Source: Solirubrobacterales bacterium (GTDB taxonomy: Bacteria; Actinomycetota; Thermoleophilia; Solirubrobacterales; 70-9). From it: a stretch of DNA of 64,000 bases. The stretch spans positions 1-64,000 of the forward strand of contig JAFKLL010000017.1 in NCBI GenBank assembly GCA_017304845.1. Reading direction: 5' to 3'. The notes under the pieces are model-generated. The model was not told the DNA's origin. It saw nothing but the letters and a program-made list of their open reading frames with translations, and did not search any database. Made by a program: the position numbers and the translations under genes. Every line of letters begins with the position of its first letter. Positions within the stretch are counted from its first letter, which is position 1. Below, piece by piece: positions 56,578-64,000 of the stretch.

Positions 56578-56601
56578 ACGTTTTGATATTCTTGGTGTCT
56601 G

Positions 56602-57480
56602 ATGTGGGGGGCTGCACTTGACAAGGAGGAGTTGGCTGCCCGGTCTGAGGCCGGTGCTCAGACCTTGGTGGGGGCAGGCCCTCGTTGTCGATCCATCTTC
56701 GTCCTGCCTGGCGTGGCTTTAGTGCTCTTCGTGCTGCTCCTTGGAGCAGTCAACGCGGATGAGGCGGTTGCCTACGAAACGTGGGACGAGTGTTACTTGA
56801 TCTCGCCTGAGCCGTGGCTATGCGACCCAGCGGATTACCCGACCGACCCTTACCCAGATTGGTCGGAGAACGAGAAGCCTGCGTACATGGGTCAGGACAG
56901 CAACTGGTCTCCCTCACCTGGGGCCGTGATCCAAGGCTACGGGATCGAGTGGGGCGTCCTGGTTCATTTTCGATTCTCATGTAATGCCATCGATGATGAC
57001 CAGTACGACGCCCAGTACCGCCTGAAGATCTTCACACGCTCATCAACATACGAATGGCCGGTAGATGAGTTTAGAAACAACGGGTGTCGGATCCTTTGGG
57101 TCTTCGACAGAAGTGATGTGGGTCGAATCTCTTGGCAGGTTTTCAGAGGTGACACCGCAACCTCGGCAAAGACGAGCTTTCGATTGACGGCGAAACGTAT
57201 GAAGATGAAAGCGAACCTTCTCCGTTCCAATCCGGGTACTGCTTTGAATGAATATCTCTGGTACGGCCTGAATGTGAGAGCGCGAACACGATGTGCTCCA
57301 AGCGCAACACTGTTTGTATATCGATGTGTATCTAGGTGGAGGAAGAAGGGCAAGCCGCGCAGGTGGGTTACCTTCATGAGGAGGCATGGTGCGTTCGATA
57401 GTTGGGATCCGAGTAGCGGACCTTCAGGACCCCTGAATCGCTGGGCTGCTTGGTACAAGCGGAAGCCACGCGGACTCTAG
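56602..57480 (+). CDS. Membrane-anchored or secreted protein of unknown function
   Basis: 292 residues. One hydrophobic segment at about 31-52 (IFVLPGVALVLFVLLLGAVN), then an outer domain with CYLISPEPWLCDPADYP, several Trp/Tyr and Cys, and a basic C-terminal third (TRCAPSATLFVYRCVSRWRK, KGKPRRWVTF). The DPADYP motif recurs in the protein encoded at 59006. Very short or no leader. No family recognised. Base composition is lower in GC than the chromosome. Confidence 0.7.
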   Translation: MWGAALDKEELAARSEAGAQTLVGAGPRCRSIFVLPGVALVLFVLLLGAVNADEAVAYETWDECYLISPEPWLCDPADYPTDPYPDWSENEKPAYMGQDSNWSPSPGAVIQGYGIEWGVLVHFRFSCNAIDDDQYDAQYRLKIFTRSSTYEWPVDEFRNNGCRILWVFDRSDVGRISWQVFRGDTATSAKTSFRLTAKRMKMKANLLRSNPGTALNEYLWYGLNVRARTRCAPSATLFVYRCVSRWRKKGKPRRWVTFMRRHGAFDSWDPSSGPSGPLNRWAAWYKRKPRGL

Positions 57481-57507
57481 ACCTACGGCAAGGAGACCGG
57501 AGAATCT

Positions 57508-57864
57508 ATGAAGAGTGAATGGATCAAGAAACATCCAGTCATCAGCGGAATCGTTGGATTCCTTGCCGCGCTGACGACTGCGCAGGGCATATACGAATGG
57601 GGAATGCCGCTAGGTCTCTTGTCTATCCCAATTCTGCTGGTGGCCTTTTCCCCGTTTATCGCTCTCTTTGCGCTCGCGGCCCTAGCCATTACTGCTGGGC
57701 CAATACGTGGCGGTCCTTCGAACTTGAGTAGTCGCACCGTGGTTTACGCGGATCCGCGTTCTGCGAGAGGTGACGACGATGGATGGGAGACCAATCCTGA
57801 GGACAGACGGATTCCCCCTCGTGCTCCCGGTACCCGTCACACCCATCTGCGGAGCGGACGGTGA
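57508..57864 (+). CDS. Small membrane protein with WETNPExR motif
   Basis: 118 residues: two to three membrane helices in the first 68 residues (GIVGFLAALTTAQGIYEWG, ILLVAFSPFIALFALAALAI) and a polar C-terminal tail ending in GWETNPEDRRIPP. AAGGAGACCGGAG precedes the ATG. The stop overlaps the next start (GTGA), so both are made together. No known family. Confidence 0.7.
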   Translation: MKSEWIKKHPVISGIVGFLAALTTAQGIYEWGMPLGLLSIPILLVAFSPFIALFALAALAITAGPIRGGPSNLSSRTVVYADPRSARGDDDGWETNPEDRRIPPRAPGTRHTHLRSGR

Positions 57865-58166
57865 ACAGGTCGAACCCGCTCTACCAACAGCTAGACCGGA
57901 AGCGGTGTCGGATGGCCTCCGACATGGGGCGGTACGGATCCGAGGACGAAAACTACGACTGGGAGACCAACCCAGAGAACCGCTGGATTCCTCCACTCAC
58001 CCTCGGAAACCAAACCAACCACCCGCTGGCCCGAAACCGTGCACAGAACTATCACGCCGAAGAGGGGCGCCCGAAGCTGATCATCGAAGACTTCCCCATC
58101 TGGCTACGGATCCCTCTAGCCATTGGATTTCTTCTCATGATCATCATCGGCTCACTCGGCAACTGA
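57861..58166 (+). CDS. Small membrane protein with WETNPExR motif, inverted layout
   Basis: 101 residues: polar N-terminus with DWETNPENRWIPP at about 33-45, then EEGRPKLIIEDFPIW and a C-terminal membrane helix (LRIPLAIGFLLMIIIGSL). It shares the motif with the preceding gene, where the order of helix and motif is reversed. GTG start, coupled to the previous gene. Unknown function. Confidence 0.65.
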   Translation: MNRSNPLYQQLDRKRCRMASDMGRYGSEDENYDWETNPENRWIPPLTLGNQTNHPLARNRAQNYHAEEGRPKLIIEDFPIWLRIPLAIGFLLMIIIGSLGN

Positions 58167-58176
58167 ACAGGTTCGG

Positions 58177-58908
58177 ATGGACGATTCGGGCGAAGAGACT
58201 AGACAGAGCTACGTCGTCAAGGGGAACAGGTCGGTAGTCGAAGTCGTCTTTGATCGCAAAGCCGAGACGGGCCAGCGGCCTGTGATCAGGTGCTCGGCAC
58301 CGGACGGCTACGGAGGACTGGCAGGCCAAGCCCAGGGACACGAACACGAAGATCAGGTCTTGTCGTTGGCAGGCTGGATGACCACATCCACGGACGGAGC
58401 CTTCATCGCCGTCCTCGACGCTGCGGTTTGGCCCGGTGGGTTGGTCCTGGTTCAGGCCGACCACGACGGACGAGGCAGCCAGACCTTCTACCAATCAGTT
58501 CACGGCGACTCTCCCGGAGTCTGGCTTGATTTCTATTTCCGGGCGGTTTTCACGGCCATCAAGGCTGCCGACGACACTTTCTCGACGCCTGACCTCGTTC
58601 TCAGGCACCCAACGAACGGATCGTGGAGCCAACCACTCTTCACCCTTTCACTAGAAGCAATCCGGCACCTGGCCGACCAGACAAATCTGAGCGTCGAAAG
58701 GATCCATATTGGCTGCATCCACGGAATCGACACAGATCGAAGCTTCCGCCAAGCCGTTGATCACCTAGAAAATGAGATCGAGAACGGAACCGCCCCGGAG
58801 TTTCGACCGTTCAGGATCGAAGAGCGTGATCTACCGAACGAGGTAGGAAGTCTTTCCGGCGCTCGCCTCTTTCGAATCCCCCTTGGCCGTCAAAGACAAC
58901 CACGATGA
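58177..58908 (+). CDS. Unknown soluble protein
   Basis: 243 residues without membrane segments. Appears beta-rich (RSVVEVVFDRK, DQVLSLAGWMTTSTDGAFIA, GGLVLVQADHD) with a helical C-terminal third (SLEAIRHLADQTNLSVERIH, RQAVDHLENEIENG). No recognised domain. It lies between the small membrane proteins and the DUF1040-like protein with short gaps, so it is probably part of the same operon. Confidence 0.7.
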   Translation: MDDSGEETRQSYVVKGNRSVVEVVFDRKAETGQRPVIRCSAPDGYGGLAGQAQGHEHEDQVLSLAGWMTTSTDGAFIAVLDAAVWPGGLVLVQADHDGRGSQTFYQSVHGDSPGVWLDFYFRAVFTAIKAADDTFSTPDLVLRHPTNGSWSQPLFTLSLEAIRHLADQTNLSVERIHIGCIHGIDTDRSFRQAVDHLENEIENGTAPEFRPFRIEERDLPNEVGSLSGARLFRIPLGRQRQPR

Positions 58909-59005
58909 GGCCGTCAGGTTTCTCTCCCAGACTCGACTCTCACATCACCACCGAGACCTACTTTGGAAAACAAGGTACGCCAGTCCAACACCGATGGAGA
59001 ACAGC

Positions 59006-59536
59006 ATGAGCGACGAGGAAGACGTGAACTGGCGAGATCGAAGCACCTGGACCCGTGATCCCGCCGACTACCCAGACTATCCGTCTCGAAGTGTCAGGAG
59101 TGGATTGAGATGGAGTTCAGCCGGGATCGCCCACCTCAACAATTGGCACAAGTTCTTTGCTGGTCTCCGGGAGAAGCCACCCGAGAAGAGCGGCCTGTTT
59201 CGTCCCGTCGATAAGGATGGCAACCTCTACTTTGGGCAGGCCGAGGACAGTCCAGGCGGAGTAGGCCGTCACGAGAGCAACGACAGCGAGGAAAAGGAGA
59301 CCCAAACGATGTGGGACCAGCCGCGAGATGAATCACGGATTCCTCAAGTGATCGAAGCCCTTGAGGCACGGTGGCAGGAGACGCCCGACCAGCGGCTCGG
59401 CCAATTCTTGATCAATCTTGTGCGTCGGGAACTCGCTCCCGATCCCAACGACGAGGCAAACAGGTTGTTTTCCCTGGAAGACGACAAGCTGCTTGAGATC
59501 TTGGGGAAGCCAACGGGCAGGCCGTCAGCCAGTTGA
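59006..59536 (+). CDS. Protein with DPADYP motif and DUF1040/YihD-like C-terminus
   Basis: 176 residues from the ATG at 59006, chosen because GGAG is six bases before it; an in-frame ATG at 58883 would overlap the previous gene. The N-terminal part has TRDPADYPDYPSRS and WDQPRDESRIP. The last 60 residues (RIPQVIEALEARWQETPDQR, LGQFLINLVRRELAPD, EDDKLLEILGK) resemble the small DUF1040/YihD family. It lies 46 bases before the restriction enzyme gene. Function unknown. Confidence 0.72.
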   Translation: MSDEEDVNWRDRSTWTRDPADYPDYPSRSVRSGLRWSSAGIAHLNNWHKFFAGLREKPPEKSGLFRPVDKDGNLYFGQAEDSPGGVGRHESNDSEEKETQTMWDQPRDESRIPQVIEALEARWQETPDQRLGQFLINLVRRELAPDPNDEANRLFSLEDDKLLEILGKPTGRPSAS

Positions 59537-59582
59537 TCGGGCTGGGGTCCTGGCCTTGACCGAACCGGAATACTTCCCTTCG

Positions 59583-62500
59583 ATGGGAGAGAGCAAGACG
59601 TTCCACGACATTCTCGCTGAGCTAGAGGCTGCGTCCCTCGATACCGCCGAGAAGGGCAACCGTTTCGAGCGGTTGATGCAGGCGTATCTGACCACGGACC
59701 CTGAGTTCGCCCAGATCTATGAGCAGGTGTGGTTGTGGATGGACTATCCGGGCAGGGACGGTCGCCCGGATACGGGGATCGATCTAGTGGCGAAGTCGTG
59801 GGATGGCGAGTTCACTGCGATCCAGTGCAAGTTCTTCGCACCGACCACGACGGTGGACAAGAAGATGATCGATAGCTTCCTCGCGGCGTCTTCGAAGGTG
59901 GAGTTCGATCAGCGGCTGATCATCTCGACCTCGGACAAGTGGGGAAAGAACGCTGAGGCTGCGATTCAGGACCTTCATCCTCCGGTTGCCAGGCTTCGCG
60001 CTCAAGATCTGGCGAACTCTCCGATTGATTGGTCTCAGTTCTCGCTCGACAGGCCCGGCGAGATGGTCAGGGTTGAGCGGCATGGTCCAAGGCCGTATCA
60101 GCAGGCAGCTATCGATGATGTGATCAAAGGGTTCGAAACCAGTGATCGGGGCAAGCTGATCATGGCTTGCGGTACCGGCAAGACGTTCACTTCGCTGAGG
60201 CTGGTGGAGGAGTTTGTTCCTGCCGGTGGATCGGTGCTGTTCCTCGTCCCGTCGATCTCGCTTCTGTCTCAGACGGTCAGGGAGTGGACTGCTCAGGCCC
60301 AGAGGCCGATGCGGTCGTTTGCGGTGTGTTCGGATGTGAAGGTCGGGAAGCGCAAGAAGTCCGATTCCGAGGACATCTCGGTCACCGATCTCGCTTTCCC
60401 CGCTACGACCGATGGAGAGCGCCTGGCACAGAAATTCTTCGAGTTCCCGGACCTGACCGACGAGAACGGTTTCACGGCGGTCTTCTCGACCTACCAGAGC
60501 ATCGGAGCGATCACTGAGGCGCAGAGTCGAAAGCATGGTCACGGGATTCCTGAGTTCGATCTGATCGTCTGCGACGAAGCCCACCGCACCACCGGGGTGA
60601 CCCTTGAGGGTGAGGACGAGTCAGCCTTCGTTCAGGTCCACTCGGACGCGCATGTTGAGGGTAAGAGGCGTCTCTACATGACAGCAACACCGAGGGTTTA
60701 TGGGGATGGTGCGCAGGAGAAGGCGGATCTAGCTAAGGCAATCCTCGTGGACATGAATGATGAGACCCGCTATGGCCCGGAGTTTCACCGCCTGGGATTC
60801 GCCAAAGCGGTGGAGGAGGGGATCCTCACCGACTACAAGGTCCTCGTGCTCGCAGTGGATGAGGGACATGTCTCGCGGCAGTACCAGAGCTTGCTCAAAT
60901 CTGGCGACGGTGAGATTGGTTTAGAGGATGCAGCCAAGCTGATCGGCTGCTGGAACGGACTGGCGAAAAGAGCGAACCCTGAGCACCTGGATGAATTCGC
61001 CACGGACCCGGAGCCAATGAAACGGGCGGTGGCGTTCGCGGGGAACATCAAGAACTCAAAGATGATCGCCAACTCCTTCAACGAAGTCGTTGAAGATGAA
61101 GGCACCGGCACAGCCCCCGAAGGAGAGGCTGACCTCCACGTTCAGGTTCGGCATGTGGACGGAACCCAGAACGTGCTGGTCAGAAACGAAGCTCTCGACT
61201 GGCTCAAAGAAGATCCCGGTGACGGGGAGTGCCGGATCCTCTCCAACGCCCGATGCCTCTCAGAAGGTGTCGATGTCCCGGCACTTGACTCGGTGTTGTT
61301 CCTCGCTCCCCGTAAGAGTCAGGTTGATGTGGTCCAGTCGGTTGGCCGGGTGATGCGGAAGCTCGAAGGCAAGAAGTACGGGTACGTGATCCTCCCAATA
61401 GCCGTACCTGCCGATCAGAAGCCCGAGGACGCTCTTTCCAACAATGAGAAGTACCGAGTGGTCTGGCAGGTCCTGCAAGCCCTTAGATCGCACGACGAAC
61501 GGTTGAACGCGGTGATCAACAAGTTAGACCTCACCGGCCACACTGAACAAACCAAGATCTCCGTGATCGGTGTCGGCGGAGGCGAAGACGAAGAAGATCG
61601 GGGAAGCAAGACCGCTGGGACCGGGGAGCAGTTGGTGATGAGCTTCCCCAACATCGATGACTGGCGAGACTCAATCTTCGCCCGGATCGTCAAACAAGTC
61701 GGGGACCGTCGCTACTGGGAAACCTGGGCGAAAGACATCGCAGACATCGCCGCCAGGTACGTCACCCGAATCACCGCACTCATCGAAGGCGACGACAAGA
61801 AGATCCGCGATGAGTTCGAGATCTTCCTGAAGGGCTTGCAAGACAACCTCAACCCGCAGGTCGATGAGAAGCAGGCCGTGGAGATGCTGGCCCAGCACCT
61901 CATCACCCGACCCGTCTTCGACGCCCTCTTCGACGGGTACTCGTTCTCGGATGAGAACCCAGTGTCGATCTCGATGCAGAGGATGCTCGACCTGCTTGAT
62001 CTCGAACGGCTCGACAAGGAAACCACCGACGAACTCGACTCCTTCTACAAGTCGGTTCGCCTCCGAGCCGAAGGCATCTCCGACCCGGCAGCCAAGCAGG
62101 AGATCGTCAAGGACCTCTACGAAACGTTTTTCCGTACGGCCTTCAAGGACATGGCCGACCGACTGGGGATCGTCTATACGCCGGTCCAAATCGTGGACTT
62201 CATCCTCAACAGCGCCGACCAGGCCCTCAAAGAGCACTTCGGCAAAGGCATCACCGACGAAGGCGTCCATGTACTCGACCCGTTCACGGGAACCGGCACC
62301 TTCATCGTCCGGCTCATCCAATCCGGCTTGATCAAACCCGAAGACCTCGAACGAAAGTTCCGGTACGAACTCCACGCCAACGAAATCGTCCTGCTCGCCT
62401 ACTACGTCGCAGCGATCAACATCGAAGAAGCCTTCCATGGCCAGCAAGGTGGCGGCTACCAACCCTTCGACGGCATCGTCCTAACCGACACGTTCCAGAT

Positions 62501-64000
62501 GCACGAGGACGACGACAAAGATGAGCTTCCCGGCATGGAACGCTTCCCCGAAAACAACGAGCGGGTCAAGCGCCAGAAAGAGCTTCCGATCCGGGTAATA
62601 GTTGGCAACCCCCCCTACTCGGTTGCGAAGGGCACCTCATATCCAACGTTGACAGAGAGGATCAAGGGAACCTACGCGGCTGAATCGAGCGCAACGCTGA
62701 AGAAGTCTCTTGATGATTCGTACATCCAGTCTGTCAGGTGGGCTTCGGATCGCATCGGTGATCGAGGGATCATCTGCTTTGTTTCCAACGGCGGCTACCT
62801 GGACGGCAACGCTGCAGATGGCCTGCGTAAGCACCTGACCAAAGAGTTCAGCCAGATCTCGGTCTTCAATTTGAGGGGAAACCAAAGAACTGCTGGGGAA
62901 CAGTCTCGGAAGGAAGGGGGCAAGATCTTCGGATCTGGCAGCCGTGCGACTATCGCCATCACCCTCTTGGTCAAGGATCCCGACTCGCCCAGCAAGGGAA
63001 AGGTCCTCTACCGAGACATAGGTGACTACCTCACCCGCGACGAGAAACTAGCCATCGTGTCCGAACACGGTGACTTCGATCACCTCGATCTCACCGAGAT
63101 CGTTCCGAACGATGAAGGCGACTGGCTGAACCAACGAGATCCCGCGTTCGACGCCTACCCACCCATCGGTGCCAAAAACGGAGGTGCCGAGGACGGATTG
63201 AGAGTGTTCCGAACCTACTCGGCAGGGTTGAAGACCAACCGAGACCTCTGGGCATACGGAAGCTCCGGTGCCCAAGTGGAGAATCAAATGCGACGCTTGG
63301 TGTCCACCTACACCGAAGCTGTCGAGAGTATTCGGAATGAGCTTCCGATGTCTGTAGATGACCTCCGGTCAGCGGTCACCCAAGACCCAACAGAAATCAA
63401 ATGGGACGGAACGCTCGAAGATGAAGCCCGAAAAGCCGTCCCAATCAACTTCGAGGCGGAAGCCATTCGGACAAGCTGCTACCGCCCGTTCTTCAAGCAG
63501 AAGGTCTACTTCAACCGCAAGCTCAACAACAGCGTCTACAAGCTGCCAGAGCTTTTCCCGACGCCCGAACAGGAGAACTACGGCTTCTACCTGAACGGCA
63601 TCCATGCAACGTCCGAGTTCGCTGCTCTGATGGTTGACGAAATTCCGTGTCTTGATCTATTCGGTAAAGGAGGCCAGTTCTTCCCGCGCTACACCTACGT
63701 CGAGCGCGGCAAGGCCGACAACCTTCTCGACGCAGTCGAAGACGATGGGTCTCCGTACCGCCGCGTAGACAACATCACCGACGAGATCCTGGCCGATTAC
63801 CAGGCTGCGTACGGCGGAGAGGTCACGAAGGACGACATCTTTTTCTACGCCTACGGCCTCCTCCACAGCCCCGACTACCGGGAACGCTTCCAGGCAGACC
63901 TTAAGAAGATGCTGCCCCGAATCCCCAAGGTTGCGCGGTTCGAGGATTTCGAGGAGTTCACTGAAGCAGGTCGCAGACTCTCGGATCTTCACATTGGCTA
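59583..64000 (+). CDS. Type ISP restriction-modification enzyme (C-terminus outside window)
   Basis: 1472 residues visible and still open; relatives such as LlaGI and LlaBIII have about 1570. One chain holds everything. An Mrr-like nuclease (D67 in TGIDLVA, Q81 and K83 in IQCKFF) is followed by an SF2 helicase with Walker A ACGTGKT (195-201), DEAH (331-334), MTATP (366-370) and QSVGRVMRK (585-593). Next are a helical coupler, an N6-adenine methyltransferase with DPFTGTGTF (899-907) and NPPY (1009-1012), and part of the target-recognition region. It protects against phage DNA: the enzyme methylates one strand of its site, translocates and cuts between converging complexes. The ATG at 59583 gives the expected FHDILAE start; TTG at 59556 is an alternative. 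Confidence 0.92.
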   Translation, partial: MGESKTFHDILAELEAASLDTAEKGNRFERLMQAYLTTDPEFAQIYEQVWLWMDYPGRDGRPDTGIDLVAKSWDGEFTAIQCKFFAPTTTVDKKMIDSFLAASSKVEFDQRLIISTSDKWGKNAEAAIQDLHPPVARLRAQDLANSPIDWSQFSLDRPGEMVRVERHGPRPYQQAAIDDVIKGFETSDRGKLIMACGTGKTFTSLRLVEEFVPAGGSVLFLVPSISLLSQTVREWTAQAQRPMRSFAVCSDVKVGKRKKSDSEDISVTDLAFPATTDGERLAQKFFEFPDLTDENGFTAVFSTYQSIGAITEAQSRKHGHGIPEFDLIVCDEAHRTTGVTLEGEDESAFVQVHSDAHVEGKRRLYMTATPRVYGDGAQEKADLAKAILVDMNDETRYGPEFHRLGFAKAVEEGILTDYKVLVLAVDEGHVSRQYQSLLKSGDGEIGLEDAAKLIGCWNGLAKRANPEHLDEFATDPEPMKRAVAFAGNIKNSKMIANSFNEVVEDEGTGTAPEGEADLHVQVRHVDGTQNVLVRNEALDWLKEDPGDGECRILSNARCLSEGVDVPALDSVLFLAPRKSQVDVVQSVGRVMRKLEGKKYGYVILPIAVPADQKPEDALSNNEKYRVVWQVLQALRSHDERLNAVINKLDLTGHTEQTKISVIGVGGGEDEEDRGSKTAGTGEQLVMSFPNIDDWRDSIFARIVKQVGDRRYWETWAKDIADIAARYVTRITALIEGDDKKIRDEFEIFLKGLQDNLNPQVDEKQAVEMLAQHLITRPVFDALFDGYSFSDENPVSISMQRMLDLLDLERLDKETTDELDSFYKSVRLRAEGISDPAAKQEIVKDLYETFFRTAFKDMADRLGIVYTPVQIVDFILNSADQALKEHFGKGITDEGVHVLDPFTGTGTFIVRLIQSGLIKPEDLERKFRYELHANEIVLLAYYVAAINIEEAFHGQQGGGYQPFDGIVLTDTFQMHEDDDKDELPGMERFPENNERVKRQKELPIRVIVGNPPYSVAKGTSYPTLTERIKGTYAAESSATLKKSLDDSYIQSVRWASDRIGDRGIICFVSNGGYLDGNAADGLRKHLTKEFSQISVFNLRGNQRTAGEQSRKEGGKIFGSGSRATIAITLLVKDPDSPSKGKVLYRDIGDYLTRDEKLAIVSEHGDFDHLDLTEIVPNDEGDWLNQRDPAFDAYPPIGAKNGGAEDGLRVFRTYSAGLKTNRDLWAYGSSGAQVENQMRRLVSTYTEAVESIRNELPMSVDDLRSAVTQDPTEIKWDGTLEDEARKAVPINFEAEAIRTSCYRPFFKQKVYFNRKLNNSVYKLPELFPTPEQENYGFYLNGIHATSEFAALMVDEIPCLDLFGKGGQFFPRYTYVERGKADNLLDAVEDDGSPYRRVDNITDEILADYQAAYGGEVTKDDIFFYAYGLLHSPDYRERFQADLKKMLPRIPKVARFEDFEEFTEAGRRLSDLHIG

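Larger units (their letters stand above)
53471..64000. mobile_element. Integrated mobile element at tRNA-fMet (right end outside window)
   Basis: From the tRNA 3' end onward the base composition drops noticeably, genes are unrelated to the left part, and a replication initiator with iterons, an XRE regulator and a restriction-modification enzyme appear. These are typical of a prophage or integrative plasmid-like element. No integrase and no second copy of the tRNA 3' end are present up to 64000, so the integrase is either at the far end or lost. No structural phage or conjugation genes are seen in the visible part. Confidence 0.7.

Noticed and set aside
53471-64000. Integrase gene and second attachment site
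   Set aside because: Looked for tyrosine and serine integrase motifs and for a second copy of the tRNA 3' end; none found inside the window.

Overview
The window is high-GC DNA (about two-thirds G+C by eye over the first 53 kb) from an actinobacterium. The gene content fits the Thermoleophilia/Solirubrobacterales side of the phylum: AfsR-like BTAD regulators, a DUF2510/Ltp surface protein, a mycobacterial-type 7Fe ferredoxin, an orphan CsrA, secreted proteins with Lys/Arg-rich C-terminal tails, and many apparently leaderless genes. This placement is inference; there is no rRNA in the window.

Layout of the chromosomal part. 1-5.8 kb: three tandem exported CocE/NonD-type hydrolases on the minus strand, the first cut by the window edge, then tRNA-Gln. 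6-9.1 kb: an HdeD-like membrane protein, then glmU-prs. 9.2-12.8 kb: a TetR regulator divergent from ilvD, a glycerophosphodiesterase and a 7Fe ferredoxin. 12.8-16.8 kb: a His-rich membrane protein with a Cys-rich winged-helix regulator behind a palindromic operator, then a DUF6159-like membrane protein and an ABC1/UbiB kinase. 16.8-18.8 kb: rplY-pth-crotonase. 18.9-27.9 kb: a secreted 51-residue-repeat protein and two tandem AfsR-like giant regulators. 28-38.5 kb: an FAD oxidase, mfd, a parvulin-type PPIase, mazG, eno, an FtsB-like protein and a membrane glycosyltransferase. 38.5-53.3 kb: a metallophosphoesterase, csrA, a thermonuclease, class I FBP aldolase, a zinc-ribbon pseudo-rhomboid, a metallo-beta-lactamase-fold hydrolase, an ECF sigma factor fused to its own anti-sigma and membrane anchor, tRNA-Leu, an Ltp-repeat protein, a SHOCT membrane protein, ppx, an SDR, DoxX and a DHA2 transporter.

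From the 3' end of the initiator tRNA gene (53.4 kb) to the right edge the DNA changes: GC falls, intergenic space grows and the genes become unfamiliar. I read this as an integrated mobile element whose far end lies outside the window. It carries a lambda-O-like replication initiator gene with six iterons and an AT-rich segment inside its own coding sequence, a 1-kb gene-poor stretch with two diverged hairpins whose stems covary, an XRE regulator with a twin operator, five small unknown proteins (several membrane-anchored and sharing short motifs), and a giant single-chain type ISP restriction-modification enzyme that runs off the right edge. The element probably replicates on its own and carries anti-phage defence.

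Expression signals are a theme. At least ten genes have a TANNNT-like hexamer ending six or seven bases before the start codon (leaderless transcripts), twice with the upstream gene's TAG stop codon forming the first half of the hexamer. Several genes appear to start at TTG or even CTG. Convergent genes end on shared CTAG palindromes or long perfect hairpins.
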